A DNA stretch of 64,000 nt from Sequoia sempervirens (taxonomy: Eukaryota; Streptophyta; Pinopsida; Cupressales; Cupressaceae), in assembly GCA_007258455.2 (NCBI GenBank), contig VDFB02047230.1:156221413-156285412 (forward strand), given 5' to 3'. A program made the translations under genes and the position numbers. The notes under the pieces are model-generated. The model worked only from the letters and a program-made list of their open reading frames with translations, did no database searches and was not told the origin of the DNA. Below, piece after piece: positions 10,804 through 21,292 of the stretch (position 1 is the first letter of the stretch; every line of letters starts with the position of its first letter).

Positions 10804-12101
10804 GCATTTTTGAATAGTGTGAGTTTTTAAAGTAGTGTTGTTAGAGAAATGGATAGTATTCCATTGTGTCTCATGCTTGCTTTGTTCCGACACATAGTTC
10901 TTTGTGTCTTGAATTGTGGGGTAGTGGGTCCAATGTGGTTTTGGATTCTTACTTCAAGTATCATGCTATTTAGACCTTATGACGTATGTTATGTTACGAT
11001 AAATCCTTGTTGGCATTTAATGTTCTACAATTAAATCATAAGTGCATTTGATTTAGCATAACATAATGCATCATAAATTTGAGAAAACTTAAGAAAAGAC
11101 TTGTTAGATCATGGAGATATTTATTGAATATTCTAACAAAGATTATTCAATAAATCACATTGCCATCTAACACATAAATATAAAATCCAAGCATTCTCAT
11201 ATATATATATATATCAAAACTTTAAATACATCTCATCAATAGTACAATGTCACTATGGCCTATGACTACTAGATCCCTTGGGATGTGGTGTTCGTGCCCG
11301 TTGAGAGTTGGTGGTGTGTGATCAGGATCTACTCATGCTAAATATCTCTGACATAGTCTGTAGTGACCCACGTAGCTCACCTTTGCGTATTAGTGCCTCC
11401 ACACGCTCTCGCTCTGTGTGGTCTCTATTAGCCTGGATTCTAGTATTCTCTCTCTAAAGCCGCTCAATCTCTAACTGTAAGATAGCCTCTCTCTTAGATA
11501 TTAGAGCTGCTCGAGCCTCCTCTAACTCCACTACCAGTGTTGATACCTGACCCTCAACTCAATCAGTGGGCCTAGATATGCCATCATATGCCCCCTAAGT
11601 CTCACATAAGGCTCAAACAGGTCCATGCATTGCGCCATGAATGGTGGGGGCATGTACTCTATGGATCTAGCCTCATTTTCACGAAAGGGTGGCACTATCA
11701 TGACAACCACACATCGAAATAGGTCCTTCAGATCTATCATGGTCCCTGTGAGATAGAAATCATAAGAATAATTAATTTACATATGATGAACTTATGCAAT
11801 TCGATGTGGTTGGATGGCTACCTTGATTCCGCCTCCATAAAGCAAATGAAATCAAGGGGGAGCATACATCTACCCTCGAATTTAATTTTCTAGGCAAGTT
11901 AGATAAGAGGATTATATTTGAGCTATTAACGAATCTGTGATGTAGAATGTAGTTCCTAACATTATGGTTTTGTAGGTAACTACAGTGGGGGCTTCATTCT
12001 CCCTAGTGAATCCATATGAGTATCCTTTTATAAAGTTACTTGTTGAAGTACTTTAGCTTGCATATGCACATAGTGTCATATGGGCACTAAAGGGGGCTAA
12101 A
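10804..12101 (+). other. Shortened 3' tail of copy B with antisense PMD remnant
   Basis: 10804-11760 parallels 835-1805 of copy A. On the minus strand 11740-11531 reads the C-terminal PMD-ORF region (DLFRC, MIVPPF, VRLRGH) with its coiled-coil-like tail to about 11260. Homology then jumps from A position about 1805 to about 4125, so some 2.3 kb (the PMD domain itself and the 20-bp minisatellite) is gone. An (AT)n run at 11201-11215 is longer than in copy A. A polypurine tract ends the region at 12101. Confidence 0.7.
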
Positions 12102-13658
12102 TGTAGTGTATAAAAATGCATACCTTTGCATTTTCACACTTAATTTGGACCTATTTTAGTATCCCTTGCATTAAATTCCATTTAGGTCACTTGTTATGGG
12201 CCCCTAAGATCCTTTTTTGTGTATCTCGAGGAATATTTGAACTTTGCACCTAAAAAATCCATAAACAACTGTTAATCTTGGTAACACACCTTTCAAAATT
12301 GCAAAATAGGCCTTGTGGGACCAAGACGACCTTGGTGGCGTCTTAGTGCCACCTAGTGGGACGAAGATGCCACTTAGGGTGTCTTAGTCTCAGGGGCTTT
12401 ATTTTCAAGAATTAAGAGTGGGAAATGAAAATATTTGATTTAAATTAGTATTTTGTCAGCCTTTGGGATCTAATAATTGGGTTATTAGATAGGAGTGCAT
12501 ATAAAAGTAAGATTCACACCCCATTTTAAAATAAGCTTTGAATAAGAGAAATAAGTTTAAGAAAGTCGAGATAAGGAAGCAAGTTGAAGGAGAGTTTCAA
12601 GTCTTGTAGCAACCTTCTATTGTGTTTTTGCAGGTTTTTCAAGTCCATTTTAAAATCCAAGATCTAGCATTTCCAAAGAATAATGGATGCCTATTGAGGA
12701 TCATGAGAGGTTCTAGGTTGGAGATGTGACTAGATATTCTCCCAAGCCTAAAGACTTTTTTCTTGATTTATTCCATCTTCCATTGTTGTTCTATTTTCTG
12801 CCTAAGGAAGATACATTTCATGTTTATGAATTGTTAGGGTGATTAGAAATCTCCTTTATAGGTCATTTACATTTGCATCTTAGGAATTCTATTCTAACAC
12901 ATTTGAATAGGGTTTCTCCATGTTCTAGTTTGCATAATCTTAGACACACTTAAGATTAGGGCACACACACATTTCCATTTTTAGAGTTATGCTTTTTCAT
13001 CAAGGTTTAATTACTAAACAAGGGGTTTGACAAAGGAAAACCCCCATCAACAATCAATCCAAATTCCTTTGTTTTGTAGGTTATTTTACAGGTTCAGATT
13101 TGAAGACTTGGCAGAGAAGGAAGTGTAGACCTTAAACCTCAGGATCACACTCTGAAATTTTAGAAATTCAGATTAGGACTAATACGGTAGCAAGGGAATC
13201 TTAGTCCTCTAGGTAAATTTTTTTAGAGATTCTTTTTGATCCTGTTTTGACATTCGAAGATTCCACATCTGCCCCAAAAAATAATTATGGAACTAAGACA
13301 ACAATAAGGGTGTCTTAGTCCTCCTTAGCATATTTTGACAACTTCTTTGCATTTCTGGAATCCTTGACACATCTCCAGACTTCACAGGTACATCATAACT
13401 CCCTGTTGCATAATTTCATCATTTACATCCTTCATTAAGCTTGCATTACTAGGTTTTGTAAGTTGAATGCTTATTTGTCTTTTCCAAGCAGTTGCTTGGT
13501 CATGAACCCCTAAAATATTAAAGAACCCCCTCCTAGGTCTTCCTTGTTGAGAATTGACTCACCTTTTAAGGTTGATAGTAAATCCAATTAGGATTCCTAG
13601 GACATAATTGAATGAGCTATGGGAGAAGAGAGTGAAGTTCACTCCCTCCCCCCCTACT
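12102..13658 (+). mobile_element. LTR B of the A/B Tat element (1557 bp)
   Basis: Starts TGTAG and ends CTACT (CTACA in LTR A, last base mutated). TATAAAAG is at 12500-12507. Palindromes lie at 12315-12352, 12358-12391, 13175-13208 and 13289-13325. It lacks the 594-bp segment of LTR A. Its right end abuts minus-strand coding sequence of element D at 13659, so this is the outer end of the insertion. The left end of the original insertion is outside the window. Confidence 0.85.
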
Positions 13659-13947
13659 ATTCACTATGATAACTGGGTGATGTTTGAAGAAGTTCCGATA
13701 GGGATATTTTAGCAGGAGTATTTTTAAGTTGTTGAACAATATTATATTCCTTTCCACTATTTAAAAGCAAACAAGGAGGACTAGGTAAGATAAGGCTAGG
13801 CAATGAGAGATATGTTTGAGTTGTTTGTCTTGGTTGCAGATTATTCCTCGTGTTATATGTATGAGCAACAGTGTTATAATTCGATTGCTATGAAACATTA
13901 TTCTTAGGTGGTTCGAGGATAAGGACAATTTTGTTTTGAGTCTGTGG
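13659..13947 (-). pseudogene. Minus-strand Tat polyprotein segment (element D)
   Basis: Read right to left, the frame continues from the repeat-rich ORF upstream and contains YNIVQQLKNTPAKISLSELL, a block I know from the gag-protease linker of plant Tat polyproteins. It is cut at 13659 by the LTR B end. Two stops precede it. This identifies element D as a Tat relative in the opposite orientation, interrupted by the A/B insertion. Confidence 0.7.
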
Positions 13948-15166
13948 TCATTGTGAGGGTGGGTAAATAATTAGAGGATTCTTAGGATGTCCCATGGGGT
14001 ATTTAGGAGGTCCAATAATCACGGGGGATATAATGGAAACTTGTGCATTCATAACCTTAGCGGTGTCGGTTTGATGTCTTTCTAGTGAAGGGGAGTCTAG
14101 CGTCATCTTTTGACCATCATCTAAAGAAGTCACATCACTATTATTTGAAGGAAATGTGTCAATTTTCTTATTTTCTTTGACCATTATATCACCCCTAGTA
14201 GGATATTTTTTAGGAGAGAAACAAATGAGATGTTCATGACATTCAATGTTTGGTTCCGCTAAAGTAACTTCATCACAAGTATTGGACTTCTCAATGGTTG
14301 GGTTTTCTTGTTTATCAATGATGTCATTCTCTTGTTCAATTAGGTTTTCCCTAGGGGAAGAGAGACAACTAAGATTTTCATGACTTTCATGGATTATATT
14401 TTCTATCAAAGTATTTTCTTCACAACTAGGAGAGATACTAGGAGAAAAGAAAATGTGATTGTCATGATTGTCCATAATTTCATTCCATTGTCTCATAATA
14501 TCTTCCATAATAGGATAGGCAGGGGAAGAAAAATAAAGAGGGTTGTCATAGATATTAAAGGTTGGATCATCTAACACCAAACTATTGTCCTTACTTACAA
14601 TATGATTGTCATGATTCCTTACAATTGCATCCTCTTTCACTAAAACATTCTCACAAGCAAGATATGAATGGAGATTAGCTAAGGCGATGTTTAGAAATGT
14701 GTCTATGATCTCATTCTCTTATGCTATAATATCTTCCAATGTACGAAAGTTTATAGAAGAGGAAATTTCAACATTTTCATGGTCCTTAATGAGTGCATAT
14801 TCTAACACCAAAATACCTTCGTCACATGTAGGTGTGGTATTAGGAGAAGAGAAAATATGACTAACATGATTGTCTATGCTTTCATATTCTATCACATCAT
14901 TCCCACAAATAGGAGAGATAAGAGGGGGTGTAGCTTTAAGGAAAGCATCAACATGTTCCCTCTCTTGTATTCCCACAAATAGGAGAGATAAGAGGGGGTG
15001 TAGGTTTAAGGAAAGCATCAACATGTTCCCTCTCTTGTACTAAGAGACTCTCATAACTAGGAAATATTTTGAATGAATGACTAACATGCTTATTAAATAA
15101 TTTTTTCTTTACAATCTTGGAAAAGACAGATACTAACATTTTGTGAAAATTAATCTGACATGTCAT
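13948..15166 (-). pseudogene. Repetitive acidic ORF of element D
   Basis: An open frame at 14640-13948 (230 codons) and a broken one at 15166-14719 encode a Ser/Asn/Glu/Asp-rich protein built from degenerate modules of about 25-45 residues. The rough pattern is H-x-N-H-x-F-S-S-P, then P-x3-D-I-M, then E-N-x-I-I-D; I count about six modules. The frame runs on into the Tat linker at 13947-13659, so it is probably the gag-to-protease spacer or a gag-adjacent part of element D. No zinc knuckle is visible. Function unknown. It is not similar to the Q-rich gag of element 2. Confidence 0.5.
14899..15038. repeat. 70-bp perfect-period tandem duplication
   Basis: The 70 bases starting ATTCCCACAAATAGGAGAGA are present twice, at 14899-14968 and 14969-15038, with one visible difference (TAGCTTT versus TAGGTTT). 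Seventy is not a multiple of three, so the duplication shifts the element D frame and must be a late event. Confidence 0.95.
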
Positions 15167-16624
15167 GCAATGACCTATAATGAAATGTGTAAATGCAGAT
15201 TTCAGTTTCTAAACAATCTGAAAACGCCATGAAACAATCTGAAAATGAAATGTTGTAAATGAAAATTAGAATTTTGACAATGCACTAAATGAAGCAATTT
15301 TCGCTAAATTCAATGAATTTGATGAAACAGGAAATCAAAAAACTGAAATAGAAATGTAATAGTAGCAAACAAAATCCTAAAACAGAGATTTCAAATCCTA
15401 GAAAATGTAGATCAAGACCTATCAAGGACTCATTCACCAGTAAAGGTGAATGGGTCTTGGATAAGGATTTTTAAGATGTTTTTACTGATTTGCAAGTATT
15501 TTTCAATGAGTTTCAAATGCTAGAAAGTTCAGGTCCATCCTGATCAGGGAATGATTCACCAATAAGGGTGAATGTGTCCTTGATTAGGGTTTTTTTACTA
15601 TTTTTGAATGAATTTAAAGCTTTTTGTAATGTCTTTCAGTTTCAAGTTTGATACAATAATTTTCAGTTTCAAAATTTCTGGAAATGCAATGTGAAAATGC
15701 AATAAAATGATGAATGCAAAGACCTAATTTGAAATGCAATTTTGTTTTGATTTTTAAATGCAATTGTATGAGGTCTAAATGCTATGTAAAATGACTTATT
15801 TGTTTTTGTATTTTTCAGATTTAGAGAATACAAAACAAAGCAATTCTAAACCTCAAATGAGATGCAAATTTGAATGTCAAGCAAGAAACCCTAAATGAGA
15901 TCTAATTCAATGCAAGTGAAATGCAAATGAATGCAAGATCTAACCTAGGATGCAAGAATAGACTTCCAAAATAAAAAAAATTACAATATTCAATAGGTCG
16001 GGTTCACCAAAATGAAACATAGAAAGACGTTCACCATTAATAGGGTATCAATGATCAACCTAATTTTTAGTAGGTGTGTGTTTCACTATTTATGAGGGTC
16101 AAAATGCCTAGATAACAATAAAAAACTAATCCTAACTATTATAGCAACAAAAGGGAAGTTTTGAGAGCTTGAAACAATGTGTACATTGTATAAAACTTAT
16201 TTTTAGGTCATAGAAGACTCATTTGCCTTTAGTGGTGAATGGGTCCCTGTTAGGGTTTTGAAAACTGACTTTTGGGTTTTATTCCTCTCAATCTACACTC
16301 CTAGATCCCATATTTTCACTGCTTCAAGCCCCATTGAGGACTCATTCACCTTTAGTGGCGAATGGGTCCTTTTAGGGTTTTGGAAAACTAATTTCTAGGT
16401 TCCATTCTTAAAGATCTACACTTCCAACTCCCCAATTTTTAGCTCCCAAAAGCCTAAAACAAATCATGTAGCTTCATTTTTTGTGCTTTTGCAATGTAGA
16501 TGACAACTTTAAAACTTGAGAACTTTGAAATTTTTTCTTCAATCCTGTTCTCCACTTGATCTTTAACCTATGAACCTACAAACACACATGAAAGAGGTGA
16601 AAAACTTGTTGATTGTTAGTGAAT

Positions 16625-16650
16625 AGGGGTTTGCCTAAGTCAAACCGCTT
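16625..16650. repeat. GGGGTTTG hairpin motif in element D
   Basis: AGGGGTTTG, centre CCTAAGT, then CAAACCGCTT. It corresponds, inverted, to AGGGGTTTGACCAAGG with AAAACCCC in LTR A (5965-5989) and LTR B (13021-13044), and to the best copy at 38863-38891. It helps to orient element D. Confidence 0.6.
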
Positions 16651-17180
16651 TTAGGTAATTAAACCAAATGATGAGATAATGAAATTGAAGCATGAACATG
16701 AAACAATGAAATGTTAATTCCTTGGAAGTTGTGTTGGAATGTAAATCTACAAACTAACATGAAGTATCCATGAAGAATGTAGATCTTGATCTTGAATAAG
16801 ATGTGAAACTATGCTCGCAAGTAGATTGTCAATGCTACATCAACAATCTTAGCTCAACAACATGTATGAATGCACTATGCCTTTGACATGATGAAATGAT
16901 CTTGAATTGTTGCAATAAGACTTCACTAATCTTCCTTTGAATGCCTTTGAAATGCTCTTGTAAACTCAAACTTTCTATAATGCATGAATACTCAAAGTTG
17001 CTAGGTGAAACAATGTGAATTAACCTCATATTTATACTAAATCTAGAGATTAACCTCAAAATTCAAATAATTCAAGTTGACACTAGATCTAGGATTAAAA
17101 TTCATTATGATCCCACCAAAATTAAATTCAAAAAGGGGTGTCCTATGTGAGGAGGACACATTCGCCATTGAAGGCGAATG

Positions 17181-17185
17181 GGTCC
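17181..17185. other. Left target-site duplication of element 2
   Basis: GGTCC directly before the 5' LTR. The right copy at 35578-35582 is GGTTC, one transition away. Removing the element restores a palindrome arm followed by TAGCACAAATTTCTAGG, which resembles TAGCACCATTTTCTAAG after the neighbouring palindrome at 35685-35719. That supports the junctions. Confidence 0.8.
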
Positions 17186-18469
17186 TGTAGACATAAAAAA
17201 TATACTGATTGACATCGTGCATTCGATCCTGACTTACTAACATCGTTTCTTCCTTAATCATTCCTTGGTCTAACTGTTTAATCAAATCCCCCTATCTGAT
17301 TAAATTCATCAATATTTGTCTCTTAATTAAACAAATCATTTTGTCTAATCGAGTCAATCTCTTTTGTTAATTAAATCAATCCATCTGATCTAATTATCCC
17401 TATTTAATTAAATAATCAATTTATTTGATTAAATCTCTAAAGTCTATTCATTAAATTAAATAAATTAAAACCTTATTTGATTTAATCTAACATCATCCCT
17501 TTTAATTAAATAAATCAAATACCTTATTTAATTAGTCTCTTATCATATTCCTCTCTTATTTGATTTAAATAAATCCATAAATCTAAGTCAAATAAGTGAC
17601 ATCATCTAATCCCCTGTTAAATTAATTAAACCCTTGATTAATTTAACCTCATCTCATGTCACATCCTCTAGATAATGCAAGTTGCACATGAAAATAGATT
17701 TAATTCATTTATTAAGTCCTATTTTCCTCACAAGGCATCTTTTGGAATATTCTCTCAATTTGAATTCAAAAATTCCAAGTCAACATGTACATCCAACAAG
17801 GCATTTAAAACCTCTTACATGTCCTTTTCCTTGAGCCAAGTGGCATTTATTGCATTTTCCCTTCCCTCTTACATGTCATTTCAACAAATTTGAATTTTAA
17901 ATATTGGCATTTATTGGCACAAACCCCAAATCTTGCACAACCATCATCCATTCATAGCTTGACAAGTGGCACCATATCATTGGATGAATGTTAGTCCCAC
18001 ATTTCTCAAACTTGGACATTCATCCATCTTGAAATTCTATAAATAAAGAGCTCATATCCTCATCTCATCATCCACAATCCAAGTAAAGTTACCATGCTAA
18101 AATACTTAGCCATTTCCATCCATCATTCAAATACTTAGCTAGGCTTTTTGCAGATTTGTCTTGGAGTTCTCATCTTTTGTCAAAGTGGATCACTCTTCAC
18201 CATCAATCAACAAAACTTGCATCTTAGGGATTGGGAAAGGGCCAATTTTCACATCAAACTGGCACCAATTCCCCCATGGAATTGAGAGTTTGCATATCTA
18301 ATTAGGATTTTTATCTTGTTTTTATCATTTGCATTATGTTCTTCAATATTTTCATTCCTAGTTTGATTTGTAAATGGATTTCATTGGGAATCCTTCTTTT
18401 AGCTTGTAATTCCTTGTCTAACTCACTTATTCATGTTGTTTTGTAGGTACTAGGAAAAGGGTTCGCACA
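17186..18469 (+). repeat. 5' LTR of element 2
   Basis: Begins TGTAGACAT and ends GGTTCGCACA. AT-rich first half with many TTAATTAAA words. TATA box at 18038-18045. It ends with a TTTTGTAGGTACTAGG block close to the boundary. It aligns end to end with 34294-35577; the two single-base indels I see cancel, so the lengths are identical. Confidence 0.93.
18038..18045 (+). promoter_or_regulatory. TATA box of the element 2 5' LTR
   Basis: TATAAATA in the context TTCTATAAATAAAGAGCTC, conserved at 35146-35153 of the 3' LTR. It is in a usual U3 position, some 425 bases before the LTR end. Confidence 0.65.
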
Positions 18470-18471
18470 TT

Positions 18472-18489
18472 TGGCACTAAAAGGGGGGC
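18472..18489 (+). promoter_or_regulatory. Candidate primer-binding site of element 2
   Basis: TGGCACTAAAAGGGGGGC begins two bases after the LTR end and has the obligatory TGG start, complementary to a tRNA CCA end. The rest is too diverged for me to name the tRNA. Confidence 0.45.
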
Positions 18490-18559
18490 TAGACATCATT
18501 AATTCTAACATTTTTTGTGAAATTTCTGCATTTTCTTGACACACAGGAAATTCCAATGT

Positions 18560-18900
18560 GGGCTTGTCAGCATCGCTGTTTTAGCACCACGATCTCATCA
18601 ACGTCACTATTTTAACGCTGCGGGCTCATCATCATCGCTGTTTTAGCGTTGCTGGGCTCATCTAGCCAAAAATTTTAAATCTTAAACTCTATCGCTGGAC
18701 TCGCTGATCTGCAAAAGTTTCAAAAAAATTCTTAAACTCTGACGCTTTCAAAAATTGTGACATTGGGCAAAAAGTGCGACGCAATCGTGCTCTCTATCCC
18801 GACACAGAGCGCCGCTGACTGGTAAGCGACGCTGTAGGAGCGATGCTGGGAGGAAAAAATAGCGACGCCTTCATGAGTTGCGACGCTGGGAGATAGTAAA
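18560..18900. repeat. CpG-rich short palindromes in the element 2 leader
   Basis: Three spaced units share the core CGCTGTTTTAGC or a variant (near 18571, 18605-18625 and 18636), the last one palindromic (CGCT-GTTTT-AGCG). They are followed by repeated GCGACGCT words to about 18890. The core resembles the CGCTGAATTTTAGCG centre of the element 3 palindromes. The block is far richer in CpG than its surroundings. Confidence 0.55.
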
Positions 18901-21292
18901 AGGGAAAATTTTATTTGTTAGCACGTGTTTTAATTTATGATTGTTTTTTCCTCTATTTTATGCTTTTTAATTTCTATATTTTTCTAGAATCTGACTATTT
19001 TTTTAATTCCTTGTAGGTTGGAAATCGAAAACTAAGGGAGGATAAGCATGGAGATGATATTTGGTCTAATCAAAGTGTTTTTAAACACTTAAGTGTTTGT
19101 TTAACACTTCCTTAAGAATTTGTCATCTTTTCATCTTTAGAATACTAGCTTTCATTTGGGCTTAAAAAGAACCTTTCAATTTCCATTTCTTGCAAAGGTT
19201 AAAATGAACAATAGGATCAACAACTTACTAGATTTCGTTTATGGGATTAAAAAATTGAACAAATGTCTTTCACTTTTGATTTGGTGCTCTAAAATAATCT
19301 CACATATTGCTTTGAGGATCTAAAAAGAACAAGTGTAGCTTTGTTTGTTTGTGAGGGCTTACTTAGACTAAAGCCATTGGAAAAGGATGTATGCGCTTCT
19401 CTCGTGCTTTATAGTGATCTTGAGAATCAAAAGGCATTTTTCATGACTTTGGGTTGAGATAAAGCAATCACCTCCATACTTTTATTTGAGCTTAAAATTG
19501 AACAAACTATTGTGCGAGTGTGAGTGAGGGCTTTGTTGCATACATTCTCTTTCCTTGTTCCCAACAAGGATTGATCAAGTTACGAATAATGTTCTTCATT
19601 TGCTTTTGTTTATCCTAGAGGGCCTACCTTGGGGAAAAAGTACTCACCCAAGGAAACAACTCAACCGGTAACACTCTAAAGCCAAGAGTATTTCCAGTCG
19701 GGATAAAAATGTGGATATTGGATGAAACACCAATATCACGCGGTTGACTCCGAAAATATGGATCCGAAAGGGGACTCTTGCCACATTGGGTTAACTCCTA
19801 CGAACGAAAATTCCTTACTAAAACCCATGTGCTAGAATTTTCCAAAATCCTTTTATCTATTTGTTGGTGCAAGAATGGTCATTCTGAAGCCACCCCACAC
19901 TTTTATGGTCTTCTAGTAGAAATGGAAAGCATGCCATGGGAGTTTCAGGGGTGTTGATGTTTGGCTGCCCCATATAAGTGAGTACCATGGAGGGGAGCCA
20001 GTGGGGTCAAGCATCTAACCATTTGCTAGAGATAAGCGTAGCTGGACTTGTCCAAGTGGGAATCCAACAAATATTGTCTTACACATCCATAGGATTGTAC
20101 ATGTTCTTGGGTTACAAAATGCATTGCTTCCTCAAAAACATCATGCAAACAAACAATTAACAACATCCAAATTTCAAACCCTTTTGAGGACAAATACAAT
20201 TGACTCAATCCATATGTTATTGCTTTCCCTTGGGACTCATGTCCTTAGAGGTTTCTAAGCATTGGATTATATCTCAATTTGTCCCCTTAAGTAAACAATA
20301 GGAAAACCCTTGCCTTAAGTTCATTAAATTTCCACATAACATACCTTGTGGGGTTTAAGGAAATTGAGACATTGGACATCTTAGTTTGAAAAACCTAATT
20401 GAAGAAAGTGTTTTTGGTAAAATAAAGACATTAAGCAAAGCTAAGAAAAATGAACTTTCATATGTGTTGAAGACTCCAAATCCCAAAGCACAAAATCATT
20501 GATTGAAAATCCAAAAATGTATGTTCAAATGAAATCACTTCTTGGTTACAAAGGTCTTTAGGAAGAATTTGCATGCTCTTCAATACCTAGGTCTAGGCAA
20601 ACAAAGTGTACCTTTTAGGTTCATCTTATGATCCAAACATATCAAAATGTTTTTTCATCCATTCACCCAAAACATCAAAACAAAGTTCATCTCATCATCA
20701 CCTTTTGATAAATCTTGAAAACATCCTTGATACTAGGCTTTGTGGCAAAATCAAAACCATCATCAAAATCATTGGGACAAAATCCTTGAAAACATTATCA
20801 AAAACACCTTTAGCTAGGTATGTGTAGATGCATCCTTTTGCATATACTTAGTCAAAGTTCTCAAAATTATCTTGTCTAGCTTAGTATATGTAGATGAATC
20901 CTTCTTCATGTGCTTAGTGAAATGAATCATCTTGTTTGAATAGGTGTGGGTAGATGCATCCTTCTCCTCACACATATTCAAATCATCATCCTTTGGACAA
21001 AGCTACCCCTTAGATCATCATCCAACATCTTAGGGTCTTTTTGTTCAAAATCCAAATCAAAGAGAAAAATCAAAATCAAGGACCAAATCGACAAGTCCTA
21101 AAAGCCTAGTATATCATTCAAGATTTATCAAAAGCCACAACATCCATATCATCCATCCCTAACATCATCATCATATCATCACCTTTGATCCTCAAGGCAT
21201 CCTAAAACTTCACACTTTGGGGCATAAAACAACGATCGATCCAAAGAATCAAGAGATTCATTTCCCATATTCCCAAGGTTGATCCTTGTTTT

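Larger units (their letters stand above)
15167..17185 (-). mobile_element. Leader and probable LTR part of element D
   Basis: No ORF is supported. The minus strand holds a block around 16600-16680 that matches LTR A near 5945-6030 in inverted orientation (TTTAATTAC, then the GGGGTTTG/CAAACC hairpin, then TTTGTAGGTT), so element D has a related LTR. 15170-15960 is a leader rich in AATGCAA and GAAATGCAA words. Five long palindromes with TTCGCC/GGCGAA arms are scattered through it. The region is interrupted at 17186 by element 2 and resumes at 35578. Confidence 0.5.
15424..17186. repeat. Array of five 32-36-bp palindromes of element D
   Basis: Units at 15424-15459, 15547-15580, 16215-16247, 16337-16370 and 17153-17186; a sixth is at 35685-35719. 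Each has a left arm near GGACCCATTCGCC, a 5-6-base centre (AGTAAA, AATAA, TTTAGT, TTTAGT, ATTGAA, ACTAAA) and a right arm near GGCGAATGGGTCC. Spacing is irregular (90 to 780 bases). The sequence between units is unique. This is neither a microsatellite nor a CRISPR array. Confidence 0.85.
18470..21292 (+). other. Long leader of element 2
   Basis: About 2.8 kb between LTR and gag ATG. No ORF with family features is present; the short ORFs are isolated and not conserved. It contains a GC-rich block of CGCTGTTTTAGCG-like words (18560-18900) and an AC/AT-rich 3' half with repeated AAATCATCATCC-type words. Long leaders are usual in Tat elements. Confidence 0.6.

Noticed and set aside
17675..17893. 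72-codon ORF repeated at 34784-35065
   Set aside because: It is repeated only because it lies in the two LTRs of element 2; upstream of the TATA, no domain, differs by frameshift between the copies.
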